From NCBI GenBank assembly GCA_030847615.1, contig JAUMIR010000001.1, positions 384,382,687 through 384,446,686 on the forward strand: DNA of 64,000 nucleotides, written 5' to 3'. The notes under the pieces are model-generated. The model searched no databases. It was not told the origin of the DNA and saw nothing but the letters and a program-made list of their open reading frames with translations. This stretch comes from Gambelia wislizenii. Its lineage: Eukaryota > Chordata > Lepidosauria > Squamata > Crotaphytidae. This document shows positions 24,504 through 36,309 of the stretch, piece after piece. How positions within the stretch are numbered: the first letter of the stretch is position 1; the number at the start of each line of letters is the position of its first letter. Both the position numbers and the translations under genes were made by a program.

Positions 24504-24574
24504 AGCGCGCTTGCAGAAAGCATGGGATGAGTCCTTCCTGAATCTTGGTTTGCGAAGAAAAGCCAGAGAGAGAC
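24504..24574 (+). mobile_element. 3' tail of the non-LTR family at 30 kb
   Basis: 'gcgcgcttgcagaaagcatg', 'ggatgagtccttcctgaatc' and 'gcgaagaaaagccagagag' correspond in order to the last coding and 3' bases of the element at 29990-30900 on the other strand. About 70 bases, non-coding. Confidence 0.7.
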
Positions 24575-24734
24575 ACCTTGTTTATGAGTTGAAACCCATA
24601 TTATCTGGCTTGCTTGGGCCAACAGATGGTGATACTATCAAAGTGTGTGTCTTTATTTCAGCTCTTCCACATTTTATTAATGATGGAATATGTACAGCAT
24701 GGTAACCTATGGGACATTATTGTACTGTGTGCTT

Positions 24735-25182
24735 CAGGGGTGGACAACTGTAGGACCTAGGGGGATGCATACACCAGAAAACCATGGAGAGCAGCATCCC
24801 TCACTGCATCCCCTGCAAATAAATAAATCAAATATTTGTTCCAAAATGTCCCCAAATTCTTTCTAGAGGGAATTGAGGCTCTTTTTTTTTTTTTTGGCCA
24901 TGTTTTGGGGACCCCTGAACTATTTCAGGCCCAGGAAAGCCCCCCCCCCTTTTTTTAGCAACAGGAAGTGACCAAAATAATTTCCTGTTCTTGTTTTAGA
25001 AAAATGCCCCTCCTGAGTCTAAAATGGCTCAAGGGAGCGAACATTTGGTAAAAATCCCTCCAGGCTCTTTAGAGGGCATTTTGGGACAATTGTTTTTTAA
25101 AGACCCCCTGGAGGCCTGGGTGTGGTGTTGGTGTCACAAAAACAGCCTTGTAGGCCACAGGCTGAACTTTGCTCACACCTTG
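24735..25182. mobile_element. hAT-like non-autonomous transposon
   Basis: 'caggggtggacaact' and 'ctttgctcacaccttg' resemble the CAGGGGTGG.. termini common in hAT elements. The interior is low in coding signal and contains T11-T12 and C9 runs. The open frame from 25024 has no transposase motif. The 8-bp flanks do not match. Confidence 0.45.
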
Positions 25183-26296
25183 GAAGTTAAGGTACAAGAA
25201 TGGTCGATAAATGAGTTCATGTTTTTGAGTGGGCACAAGGCAGGACCTGTGATACATATTTCCTTGCTTGTTGGAGTACAGCTCAAACCATAACATTTTG
25301 CTTCAAAGTACAGGGGTTCTTTCCCTCTTTGAGGAATAGTTATTTAAGGCAGATATTTAACACCCTGAGAGAGAGAGCTAACTCTTTTCCTTTTTACCTA
25401 GTCTAAATGTTTGTGCTAGTTTTCATATGCTTTATGGTCCCAGAAAAATAGCATTTTGGGACACTAGACTGGATGAATATACCTACTCTTTTATTTTTTA
25501 AAACACAGACATGTTTAAACACAATTAAGACCCTAGTCCTTAATTTTGTCCTGTTCTGTGGCTGCAATTACCCAACATAACCAGGGAGTTCACTAAGCGA
25601 GCAGCCAGTGTGGGGAAGCAACAGCCTCAAACTTAGGCCAGTACATAGAGATTCACAAGGGCATCAGTGGTTGAAGGAGCAGACAAAGAGAATAGTCAGT
25701 AAACGGGCCAAGGTCAGCTGAACACAGTAATATGCTATCAGCTCTTAATGCAAAGCAGGGAGCAGGCAAAACAGAAGTCTGGGGAATGTGCCAGGGGTCA
25801 GAGAAATCAAGGAGATGTAGTAACAGGAAGTAATGCTGGAAGCAGTTTGTGGCAGGCTGAGATAGACAATGAGCTCAACAACTCAGCTTGTCTCAGGAGT
25901 ATGTATTGATATAACATTGTTGGACTATAGCTTTCATGAATTAAGACAAATTCTACTGAGCCAAGCCCTGCTGATTTCTTGAGCTTCTTTGGAGCTGAGT
26001 TCTTTTATGACATCTCTTCTGGCACTTTCTCTTCTGGGGGCTTGGGGGCCTCCCTTTCTCTGAGCCCACATTGGCATCTTGCTGTTCTGTGGGACACAAG
26101 ATTCTCTTTAAAGGTCCCAGGCTTGACCTCAGCCTCCAAAGGTCCCAAAGGAAGGCTTCCAGTCTGAACCTCCTTTAAATCCTCCTGTAGGGGCCTGTCA
26201 TCCTAGCTCTTCTTCTTTGAGACAGAGGACTCCTCCAGGTAACATACAACAGGTTTAGGAAAAGAATTTAATATGCATGTATCAGGGACAGTCTAA
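25183..26296. other. Unassigned sequence
   Basis: No recognisable feature. The open frame 25979-26167 is unremarkable. Confidence 0.35.
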
Positions 26297-26626
26297 GGAC
26301 ATTTTCAGACGCGTCTTACCGTGCTAGAATTGAGCGGGAGAGCTTTGGCGCTGCCGCGCAGCAGGGGCTCCATTTCGGATGACACCGTCCCTCTGGCAAA
26401 ATCATCCATGTCATTTCTGTGTAGGACTGGAGGTGGCCACACCATATTTTATTCACGGACAACTTTTGTGAATAAAATCTGATGAAATATGGCTTGGCCG
26501 CCTCCAATCTTACACGGACGATTTCGCCAGAGGGACAGCATCATCTGAAAAGGAGTCTCTGCTGCGCGGCAGCACCATAGCTCTCCCGCTCGATTCTAGT
26601 GCGGTAAGATGCATTTGAAAATGTCC
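26297..26626. mobile_element. Fold-back DNA transposon (copy D), TAA duplication
   Basis: This 330-base palindrome has arms of about 150 bases running from 'ggacattttcagacgcg' and 'gcatttgaaaatgtcc' to the centre near 26460 ('tattcacggacaacttttgtgaa'). TAA flanks both sides (26294-26296 and 26627-26629). GGAC...GTCC ends plus a 3-bp TAA duplication fit PIF/Harbinger. No protein is encoded. Confidence 0.8.
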
Positions 26627-26995
26627 TAAGATTTTCTTAGTGCCATAAAAAGAGGTAACAGTGGTGGTATATGTGTCCTCCTTTATGCCCTTGGAACTAA
26701 AAGACTGTGCCCAAACTTTTTTATGCTGCTTGAGAATTTGATGGATGAGACTTGAAGTGTATGTTCAAGAAAAACTGCATGATCATAAATACTTCCTGGA
26801 CTTCAGCAATTCCAAAACCAGTTAAAGAATTATGCTGAATTCTTAATGATAACAAATTATAGATAATTGACACTTCTGAGTGAAAGGTTCTACCCTAGTC
26901 CACTCCTTGATACATTATTTTTACATGACATCCCCAACCCAGAACAGGGATACTGAACCTAGAATTCTAATAACATAAATCTTAATGGACTCAAA
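26627..26995. other. Unassigned sequence
   Basis: Nothing recognised. Confidence 0.35.
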
Positions 26996-27225
26996 CTACA
27001 GTAAATTGATTCAAATTGCAGGAAAAGAGACCACCTAAACATTGGGAATAACTTCCTGATGGTAAGAGCCATTCAACAGTGGAACACACTGCCTCAGAGT
27101 GTGGTGGAGTCTCCTTCTTTAGAGGTTTTTAAACAGAGGCTGGATGGCTATCTGTCGGGAGTGCCTGGCAGAAGTTGGACTGAATGGTCCTTGAATCTCT
27201 TAGAACTCTGTGATTCCATGATGTA
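26996..27225 (+). mobile_element. CR1 LINE 3' end
   Basis: It contains the final CR1 codons ('VRAIQQWNTLPQSVVESPSL', then 'FKQRLDGYLSG') and the 3' UTR, ending in 'ctctgtgattccatgat'. Heavily 5'-truncated. Confidence 0.85.
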
Positions 27226-27239
27226 TCACTCTATCCACT

Positions 27240-27402
27240 AACACAGATGCTCTTTTCTTGCTCACCTTTCCACAGGTAAATTTCATATTTATATTTATCT
27301 TTTTAATGTTTGTGTATAGTTTTAAACTCACTGTTAGCCGCCTTGAGTCCCTATATTGGGAGAAAGATGGAATATAAATAAATGTAACAACAACAACAAC
27401 AA
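27240..27402 (+). mobile_element. L2-type LINE 3' tail
   Basis: 'gttagccgccttgagtccct' and 'agatggaatataaataaatg' followed by (CAA)n are the L2-type 3' tail and its terminal simple repeat. Non-coding. Confidence 0.7.
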
Positions 27403-27535
27403 CTGGTTGGCTGTGGCATGAATACAATGCTGAGTTAGACATATCTTTGGCCTCATGCAGCATGACCATTCTTACATTCTTACAAAAACTGGTTGTAATG
27501 GAGTTGCTTATGTATTCTCTTCAGAGAAACGTTAG

Positions 27536-27692
27536 AATCATAGCATCATAGAGTTAGAAGAGACCACAAGGGCCATCCAATCCAACCCCCTGCCATGCAG
27601 GAATAAACAATCAAAGCATTCTGGACAGATGGCCATCCAGCCTCTGTTTAAAGACCTCCAAAGAAGGAGACTCCACCATACTCCAAGGCAGT
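27536..27692 (-). mobile_element. CR1 LINE 3' end
   Basis: On the minus strand this is the CR1 3' UTR, from 'ggaggtctttaaacagaggc' to 'ctctatgatgctatgat'. The left edge is the CR1 tail. It is immediately followed by a Harbinger-like copy. Confidence 0.88.
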
Positions 27693-27710
27693 ATTGTGCT
27701 GGTATAGTAA

Positions 27711-28245
27711 GGACTTTATCAGACTACCAATTTTAAAATGTTTTGCCACCATAGAAAAACCCATATCTATGCCAGCAAAAGAATGCCCCACCACCACCAC
27801 TTGCCTCCTTTCCTGGCAAAGGCTCCCTGGCAATAAAGAGGAAGGATTTCGTCGCATGGGAAATTAAAAAATAAAAACAAGAACAATATATTTAAAGTTA
27901 CACAAAGCACACACACACATGCATTTTAAAGGTCCCAAGTAACCCAGGGAAGGTTAAAAAAAAAGTTTGTGACTTACCTGGATGTTCCAATCTGACCTGA
28001 AAGTGTTCGCACCAGAGAGGGCATTGTTGGGGTAAATACGAGATTTAACGGGACAGAGGCACCATATGCTGGCAATGCCAGCAAAAAAGCGGCAGGGGGA
28101 TCTATTGACGGCTTACGCCATCAATTAAAAACGATGGGTTTGGGGCAGGACATAACCACGACAGGCGACATTCTCTGATCTGCATGCCATTTCATGGTTA
28201 TGTGGCACCCTTATGAAACCATATTTTGTCAGTCTGAAAACGTCC
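27711..28245. mobile_element. Harbinger-like non-autonomous transposon (copy A)
   Basis: It starts 'ggactttatcagac' and ends 'gtctgaaaacgtcc', with TAA on both sides (27708-27710 and 28246-28248). Internal blocks shared with copy B (59050-59598) include 'caagtaaccc(a/g)gg(g)aaggt', 'gtgacttacctgga' and 'atggttatgtggca'-type sequence. It is 535 bases with no transposase. A GGAC terminus and 3-bp TWA/TAG-type duplication suggest PIF/Harbinger. Confidence 0.8.
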
Positions 28246-29989
28246 TAAGTCTTAGGAAATAGAAATGGTTAAGAAGCCATTTACCCATAGGGCTACATTT
28301 ATTTATTTAGCAGTAACATAACTTTCCTCCAATGAACCTCAGTGAACTCAAGCTTGAGTACACTGCTCTCCACTTCCCATCTTTATTCTGACCAGCGACA
28401 TAGGCCACGTTGAGAGAAACTGATTGGCCCAAGCTCACCCACTATGTTTCACTGGCCTAGGTAGAGCACTTCTCATTTCTGACCTGATTACTCTAAAGCA
28501 GAGTTCTGCTTGATTGCAAAGCTGGTGATAGAATAAGCTATTCAAACACAGAAGTAGCACTTCCTGTTTAATGTGTTTCTCCCTTCTTCCTGTTACGACA
28601 ATGGATTCTGAATTGAAAGGCAGCCTCGGGAACAAACGGAATGCAAAAAATGCACATACAAAACAACCTCGATGTATTTTGTTCATATTTATTAATGCTT
28701 ATGAAATTAAGATTGATTGTGAGTATACTTAAGTATCTTTTAGATTGCCAGATCTCTGTTATCTGCACATATACATTGGGCAAAATGATAAGGAAGAAAG
28801 GTAAAACAATTTCAGAAGCTAAAATATATTCAGCAAACTGACACATCTGTTACACTGATTGACACTTCATTATCTAAATGCCTAACATCCTTTTTTGCTT
28901 TTCAATAATGAGTTTTCAGTTTGCAAAACCAATTACATTTTAAATGTTACCGTAGTTATTCAAAGGACAATGTAAACTACTTCATTTCTTTTTTCTTGCA
29001 GCTGAATTGGCATTCACATCTCAGCAAAATATATTGCCCTCTGAGGGATATGCATTGGCAAACAAGAGAAATGCCTGAGCACCATTCATGTCTCTGGGAC
29101 AAAACAAAGATAAATAACGTTTTCACAATCAAGTTAGCACATGCTACCATGCTGAGTACAAAGTAATTTTTCAAATGGAATTACTTTGCCTAACCTTGTA
29201 CTATAGAAGCAAACTGTTCGTTTATCTTTGGTGCCTGGCCTTCTATTCAGGCTGTGTCTGGTTCAGGCTCAGTTCATTGGGGCTAATAATTGATTTGAAA
29301 ACTTGCAAGGAAGCTGGAAGAGAGGGGATTACCATTTGGATCAACAGCAAAATAAGATTTTTTTTTTTTAAAAAAGAAAAAATTAAAGGCCATGATAAGA
29401 AATAGGTGCAGTCCTATTTACATACACCTGGATTAAGGCCCATCAGCCACTTTGGGACTTCTCAGTACAGATGTGTAGCATTGTGCTGATGGGCTATTTA
29501 AATGCCAAAGGCAAGCTCTAGCTTGACATTCCATTTCTGCTGCAACTTAATGCTTCACCCTGTGATTAATGATGTTTTTGCCACTGACACACTTTGTTGT
29601 TCAAAGGTCTCTAAAATGACACAAGGGCACACTACAGTTAAATATTTTCAGGAGATGCTAGCTATTACATGAGGAGTATTATGATAAAAGCTGTCAGTTA
29701 AGACTCCTCCTCCACATTTCTCATTATTGTTCTACCTCATCCTGCTCTAAACTGGAAGCATTAAACTCTCACAACTAAACAGAAGTCCCTTTCATGTGTT
29801 ATTTACATGAAGGGGAAATCAGGTGGGAAAGAATAGTATTCCTGGCTCCATCCCCAGTGCTGGAGATGTTCTACTCTTGATGTGCACACATTAGTGTGTG
29901 TCAGTCCCACCATCCTCTCCCCAGGGATGTGGCCACTATAGTTGATTCCTAGCACAAAGCAGCAATCTTTAAGCTTTACAAATCACTCT
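28246..29989. other. Unassigned sequence
   Basis: Several short open frames (for example 28568-28846 and 28921-29166) carry no recognisable motif or splice pattern. Nothing else seen. Confidence 0.4.
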
Positions 29990-30900
29990 CTGGCTTTTCT
30001 TCGCAAACAAAGATTCAGGAAGGACTCATCCCGTGCTTTCTACAAGCGCGCTGATGACTAAAAAGGCCAATCCGAGATAAACAAGTCCAGTTGCAGAAAG
30101 CACAGCAGAAGGTCTCCTTGGGTGATGTTTTTGGGTTGTGATTCTTTCTGCATTTTTGTTTCTCTTCAAGACTTGTTCGGCGTGAGTTCTCAAATAAGGC
30201 TGCAGCATTGTGGATAGTGCGTCTCCATGCCTCCCGATGTGAGGCCAGGGCGGACCATTGTTGGTGATCAATTTGGCCGAGCCTGAGATGTTGTTTCAGG
30301 GACTCCTTGTATCGTTTTTTTGGAGCACCCCTCTTATGCTGACCCGTGACAAGTTCACCGTAGAGTACTATTTTTGGGAGGCGATGGTCCTCCATCCTAG
30401 AAACATGCCCTGCCCAGCGCAGCTGTGTTCTCAATATCATGGCCTCAATGCTGGTGATCCCTGCTTGCTCAAGGACAGCAACATTCATCACATAGTCAGT
30501 CCAGTGTATATTTAGGATTGTGCATAGACAGCGCTGATGAAAGCGTTCGAGGAGTCGTAGGTGGTGGCGATAGGTGACCCATGTTTCTGATCCATAAAGG
30601 AGAATAGACAGTACAATGGCTCTAAACACACTGATTTTTGTGCTTCGCCTCAGGTGTTTATTACTCCAGACTCTTTTGTGAAGTCTTCCAAATGCGCTAT
30701 ATGCCTTTGCTAATCTGTGATCGATCTCTTTGTCAATCTTGGCATCTGAGGAGATGATGCTTCCCAGGTAGGACTTGAGCAAGCCTCTCTCCCACGACAA
30801 GGGGCCGTCAATGGAGAAGGCTTTACAAATAACAAAGAGGTAACTGGATTTTCCCCCTTTGAGCATTCTCACCTTTAGTTCAAGTAACCAAAACACCCCC
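29990..30900 (-). mobile_element. 5'-truncated non-LTR retrotransposon (RTE/Vingi-like)
   Basis: The minus strand encodes the C-terminal half of a reverse transcriptase and a Cys-His finger, then a short 3' region ending near 29990 in 'gcgaagaaaagccagagag'. Identical 3' tails occur at 24504-24574 (+) and 8945-8986 (-), so this is a dispersed family. Clade assignment (RTE-X, Vingi or related) cannot be made by eye. Confidence 0.75.
30015..30896 (-). CDS. Non-LTR retrotransposon RT C-terminus plus zinc finger
   Basis: This 293-codon frame is the longest in the window. From about residue 40 it follows an RT thumb/C-terminal domain: 'YLGSIISSDAKIDKEIDHRL', 'VLSILLYGSETWVTYRHHL', 'FHQRCLCTILNIHWTDYV' and 'QLRWAGHVSRMEDHRLPKI', then 'RGAPKKRYKESLKQHL'. 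Near the C-terminus is a finger of the pattern C-x2-C-x12-H-x3-C ('CAFCNWTCLSRIGLFSHQ...'). The catalytic palm is missing because the copy is 5'-truncated, and the first 40 residues look unrelated. The frame is intact over about 250 codons, implying a fairly young insertion, but no function is expected without the N-terminal half. Confidence 0.75.
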   Translation of the reverse strand: MFWLLELKVRMLKGGKSSYLFVICKAFSIDGPLSWERGLLKSYLGSIISSDAKIDKEIDHRLAKAYSAFGRLHKRVWSNKHLRRSTKISVFRAIVLSILLYGSETWVTYRHHLRLLERFHQRCLCTILNIHWTDYVMNVAVLEQAGITSIEAMILRTQLRWAGHVSRMEDHRLPKIVLYGELVTGQHKRGAPKKRYKESLKQHLRLGQIDHQQWSALASHREAWRRTIHNAAALFENSRRTSLEEKQKCRKNHNPKTSPKETFCCAFCNWTCLSRIGLFSHQRACRKHGMSPS

Positions 30901-32200
30901 CTTCAGGTAAAGACCCACACCATGACCAACACTACTCATTGGATTACTTCCAGATCTAAGGGCTACTGTCAGTGAGACCAAGCACCAAAGGCCTCTCGAA
31001 CAGCCCCATGGTTGCAGGACCTGAGGCCCAGAGTTGTGAAGTGTGGCAGAATTGGCCCCTTCTGGTAGGAAAAGGACCACAGTCAGTACTCAGGCAGATT
31101 CATGTCCTGCCCTAGGAGTGTCCTCTAAAAAGCTGTTCAGCCAAGGCCAAGCACTGACATGGTACTAGATTTAGGACACCTAGCTGTCTGCAGCTGCTCC
31201 AGTATAGCTGTCTTGGTCTCAAGTACTTCCAACCAATGTTCCTCCCTTGGGCTCATGCCTGTCTCCAACCTTACATGTCTGACATGGCTCTTTTCATTTG
31301 TCTCTTCAGCAAGCTGGTCTCACCTTGGTTATAGAAAGAAAGGCTTCTGAGCTCCTCCTGATTTGGTCCTGGCTGATGCCTTCTCATCTTCTCCCTGGAG
31401 AGATTTCCCTGTCTGAGTTGAGGCTGGAGTTGGAAAAACTTCTTGGCCTCCTGCAAAGACTCCTACAACTCCCTCTCTGTTTCCTCCAAACTTCTCACCA
31501 CCACCACTTTCTTCTGTTCCTGAGGCCTTTATTTTTCCCTGCCTGCCTTTCCTGAGCAGCTGCACCTGAGGCCCTGAGGGACTGCCAGGCAACCAGCTAC
31601 TTGGACTACCGACTTCTCTGTAGCTGAAGGAGCTGGAGCAGCTGCAGTGACCGGCAATACCTTGCTGCAGTAATCTGCAATCAAGAACCATATGCAAAAA
31701 GAGCTGCTGGTGTTCAGGCTTCCTCACTCTCAGGACTCCAGCCAGGATGAGTTCCATGGCAGTGGGGTGGGGAATCCACTCCTGGTTTGAGTCTGAACAT
31801 TGAAGGACCTATCCAAGGTGGCAAATCCCATCCACCAAATAGCACCTTTAAAATTCAGAGTAAAACCTGGAGTTGATTCACTAATCCACAGACATGGGGT
31901 GCACCAGCTGCCACAATAGCCAGCCATGTTGATACTGTACTGTGTTAAAGCCTGCCACGAGCAACTGACATCCAGAGCAAGTCTCAGCGGTATCTCTGAT
32001 GCCAAGAGTGCAGTCCTGCCCACTCATCACTGTGTGATGACACACAAGGAAAGTCTGACAGGATCTAGAATATTCAGCATTACAAATGATGGTCCCACCC
32101 CATTAAAATGGAAGATTGCTTTGGTTAGAAAACATCACCAAGGATATCAACTAATGAAAGAAATTTAGCTGGTTCATCACCTGCTTTTTCATCAATTAAT
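30900..32200 (-). other. Unassigned, possible degenerate retroelement gag
   Basis: Minus-strand frames in 31159-31757 contain an Ala/Pro-rich part and a Glu/Gln/Lys-rich coiled-coil-like part ('LEETERELQESLQEAKKFF', then 'LRQGNLSREKMRRHQPG'), interrupted by stops. This composition resembles retroelement ORF1 or gag proteins, but I recognise no diagnostic motif, and I cannot tell whether it belongs to the downstream non-LTR element. Confidence 0.3.
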
Positions 32201-32949
32201 GAATATGTTAAATTTAAATGAATTTGCTTATCGTCACCGCCTCAATAAAACTGCCTATTAAAGATATTGAAGTGTAAGATATATTGAAATTTAATAAACA
32301 CAATCTGCCACTCATGGTTAGAAGGCAAGGCTCTCTTTAATGCTCTCCTGTTTCTTTTCTATTGTAACACCAACTGAAATTTGATTATTGAAGGTGGGCT
32401 CCATATGAGTGTTGGTAACCAAACTAACAGGTTCATCTACCAGGATTATATACACTTTTCAAAGCTCCTAACTCAGGCCTGTAATACCCTGAAAAGCAGG
32501 AAAGGGTATTCCAGAGAGCATTACACATCGAATTAATTGTCCTGAATTAGGGAAGGGGGAGAAATTAGTTTGGTTCACATTTTAATGGGAATGTACGTCA
32601 TCCCCCTTCTCAAGACAAAACACAGTCATACTTTGTAAATCACACATTTTTGACATATTTTTCCAGTCATAAATGCATACAAACATCCATATATAAAGGA
32701 AAACTGCTTACAAACAATTTGACTATTTGTCAAATTTGTGTGTACAAAATTAATATAGTAGTAGAAATGTGCAGACAAATTTTCATGAAGAATTATTTTT
32801 AAAGCATTGCAACAGGACATGAGAATGGGACAAAATAAATATAAGGGTGGAAAAATAGAAAGCCGAGCAAAACCAAAATGGACAAGGACAATCATTCCCC
32901 TGGCTTGACTACAATACACCCATTACAATAATATAGTAGATAAATTCAC
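32200..32949. other. Unassigned sequence
   Basis: AT-rich, with no recognised feature. The minus-strand open frame 32626-32919 has no motif. Confidence 0.35.
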
Positions 32950-33010
32950 AAGCCCTTTGATAGGTTCACCTTAGGGTCACCACAAGTCAGAAACTATTTG
33001 AAGGCACACA
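32950..33010 (+). mobile_element. Bov-B/Sauria SINE tail fragment
   Basis: 'agggtcaccacaagtcagaa' followed by a 'ggcacacaac' motif is the 3' tail shared by Bov-B LINEs and Sauria SINEs. The tRNA-like head is absent. Confidence 0.55.
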
Positions 33011-33699
33011 ACAGAAACAAATATTCACAACAAATTGTTTCATAAATAAAATCAGTGTGTCCTAACCTTACAGTCCTACTGATTAAAATTACCTTCAGGT
33101 AATTTGCCAATTAAAGCTCACAACTCTTAATAAGACTGCCAGCAGAGTGAGGAAGATACCATCTGTTTCCTGATGTATGTTCCTGAAAAAGGCAATACAG
33201 TAGTTGAAGATTTCCATGGCACAGAGATAATATTACATTACAGGTCTAGATCTGCAGATCAAGTGTGTCAAAGCAGAGGACCACAAGCTGCAGAAAAGAA
33301 TAGCAATCCTGATCAAAAATATGGGGTGGAGGGGAGGTACAGCAGGAAAAGCACATCCTTCCAACAGCTATATCACCTCACACAACTCTTTGAAAATTTA
33401 TGACCGGGTGACATTTGGTATCTTTCTGTAGCCTATCTGGCTCCAGTATCCCTGTGGCTGTACTTTCAACTGCATCAGTAAATCTGAAGGACATATTGAT
33501 ATCCACAAAGCTCATGCTAAAATAAATCACTCAGTCTCAAAGGTGTTGCTTGATTCTTTCATCTCCCCTCCTAATTATATATTGTATAAAGGAACTGAAA
33601 TGCCGTCAACTTTACATTAATAATGTCTACCTCATAAAACTCACCATGGGGCCTTTGTCTTTATTATCTCCTGTTTTTCAGTTGTTGGTTGGCCTGAGA
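33011..33699. other. Unassigned sequence
   Basis: Nothing recognised. Confidence 0.35.
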
Positions 33700-34132
33700 A
33701 CCCATTAGGACAATAGTCTTCCACAAGCACAGTTGGGGGATGCAAGAGAGGGCTTTCTCAGTGTCTGCCCCTAAACTCTGGAACTCCCTTTCCAGGGAGG
33801 CCAAAATGACCTACCTCCCTTCTGTCCTTCCATCAGCAGGTAAACCCCTTTTTATTCCAACAGGCTTTTAAATACAGAAAGTTTTTTTAATGAACACGCT
33901 TGGGGTTGTTGTACTGTTTTAACTTGTACTGTTTTTAATAGCTTTTTAATCTTTTAAATTGCATTTTATTCTTTTAACTCAAGATTTGAAGTGTTTTAAT
34001 ATTGTGACTAGTTTAATTGTATTTTATTGTTCACTTATTGTTCACATTGCTCTTTTAAACTGTAAGCTGCCTTGAGTCCCAATTCTGGGAGGCAGGCAGA
34101 ATACAAATAAGTATTACAACAGCAGCAGCAGC
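33700..34132 (+). mobile_element. L2 LINE 3' end
   Basis: Near 33752-33830 a reading like 'RAFSVSAPKLWNSLP' can be recovered across frames, matching the C-terminus of L2 ORF2 (compare the copy at 43.8-44.07 kb). It ends with 'gtaagctgccttgagtccca' and 'gcagaatacaaataag', then a (CAG)n-like run. Frameshifted and 5'-truncated. Confidence 0.7.
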
Positions 34133-36309
34133 TGCAATGATTCTCAGAATTAAATTCCCCCAAACTCTGGCCTTAAACATTGGGAGACTGTTACCACACA
34201 GTCATCTGTAGTTCTAATATGACATTCTGAATGCTTTGTTCAGATAAAGATTTGTGATCTGGCAAGTTTTAAATTGACCTAACTGGTTCCTAGTTCATTC
34301 CCAGAGTTACTCAATTGGCAGCTGCATATATGTAAAGGTACCAACACAGTTCACTGCGTCCTGACCTTTTTCTTCTCTCTAGAAATGCTTTTGCCTTTGC
34401 CTTTTTGAAATGCATGTACAGCAACTGCTCTTTCTCAATGACTTAACGTTGGTTTCTACAAAACCAGCATCTACAAGATGAGAACTGGAATATGTTATCA
34501 GGAAGCTCAGAAAGTATTGCATTAAGATGTTTCTTTGGTGATGTTTTTTGTTTTGTTTTGTTTTTTGGTGTGGGAAGAGTGTTAAAACAAATGACATGGT
34601 TCATTACATAGAGAGTTTTGTAGGCATGGCTTCCTCATAGCATGTGGTCCTAAATAAACACACTGTCTAGATATGTGACAAGTTATAATTGTGTCCATAT
34701 TCTGGAGAAATGTCTTATAATAACAGCTGAAAGGACTAAAAGATGAATCCGGCCCTGCAGCTTTTGGTATTCAAATGCTTTCTTTCTGTGTGGAAGCAAG
34801 TAAATCACCATGGCCCCCTAAGGAGCCTTCAGTCTGCTGACAGAGCCTGCTAATAAAAGAGTGAAGAAGCCTCAAATGAGCAAAGTTTCTCCATTGCACA
34901 AACCCCCACATCTACTGCTACAGAACAGCAGTTACATCAGACATAACATAGCTTACCTTAACAAATGCCACCTGAAATTGCAGGATCTGAAAAAAGCACA
35001 GGCTGCTTTTCATCTAAGCACCTCAAGCTATCACAGAGCTGTGCACTGCAGGCTTTATTTTGTGTCTGTTAAACTGAGGATCTTTGTCAAGGAATGATCC
35101 TTCCCCCTTTGGACAATAACCTGAGTTACTGATTCATTGCATAGGATCCAGACAAAGCCTCTGAAGACAATGTTTCTGTTGTTAGTAAGGCACTGGGTGA
35201 ATCCAAACTAGGCAAAAAAAAAAAAGTATCTGTACTGATGAGGTGTTCTGCAAAATCCCAGATGGATGCAAATGTCCATTGGCATTGGTAACCATTTTAT
35301 TTATATTATGATCAGCATCTACCTCAACAATGATCCAACCAATGATAACAGCAGTTTATATAATATACCAAACAATTGTGGAACTTATATAACAATTCTC
35401 ACATAGTATAGATACTGTGAGCAATTCTTATTTAATATAAAACCAAGATATGACACTGTTATTATATTAATTGCACAGCTTATTGCTATTTAACTATATA
35501 TATCATAAAAAGAATATCTAATCACCAAGTCAGTTCAAGCTTACAAAAATACAAGTCTCAAATGGTGTTCAATCCTATATCTCTCTCCATTCTGTGTAAC
35601 AGTAATGCTTCCTTCTTCCTCCAGGGCTCACAGGAGTGAAGAACTGTGGAAACTGTGTATTCTACCTTATATATCACATACTCACTCTTATAATGCATCA
35701 ACATAAGTCCAGTATATTCATAACAAAAAAAAAATATTCACAGTTCTACTATTATCTTCTAATAAATGAATGTAAACCCAATGTATCAGCAAACCAACAA
35801 AAATTGGTACTATTTTCTTCTTCCAATATATTAGTTCATTTCCAATATATGAGCAACTCAACCAGCCAGATCCAGATATTTTCCAACTGTTTCAGGTTCC
35901 TTCATCAGTTTTTTTTCCTAAACAAAATTCTATACAATATATGTAACTTATCATGACAAAACATTCACATATTAAGACAAAATAAATGTTAGTTTTTACA
36001 ATGTGTTAGTTCCTATCCATTCTCATCCTTCAGAGTGTGTGTGGAGTTCTGGTCTTAATTTACTTATATGTTAACTACTGTTCTTATTGACCTACTTAAC
36101 AATTGAATAGGTTACAAAAAACTTTCCAAATGCATCCTTTTCATTGTGACCAGCCGGGATCATGTTCAACTTACAATATGATAAACAATAATGTCAAGGA
36201 CTTGTTTGCATGTGCTACTGCTGAGCAATGTATTCCCCAATTCCCCATCTTATACCTGTGCATTTGGTTTTTGTGGCCTAAACATAGAATTTTCACTTGT
36301 CTCTGTTGA
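34133..36309. other. Unassigned AT-rich sequence
   Basis: A 'gttttgttttg' run (34548-34563) and an A12 run (35214-35225) are present. No gene or repeat family is recognised. Confidence 0.4.

Noticed and set aside
24735..25182. hAT TSD of 8 bp
   Set aside because: The flanking octamers differ, so the element call rests on terminal sequence only.
26297..26626. Precursor of a microRNA
   Set aside because: The hairpin is far longer than a microRNA precursor and has TAA duplications and transposon ends.
30015..30896. Host gene with a zinc finger
   Set aside because: The sequence is an RT thumb with a retroelement-type C2HC finger, and its 3' end recurs at two other sites in the window.
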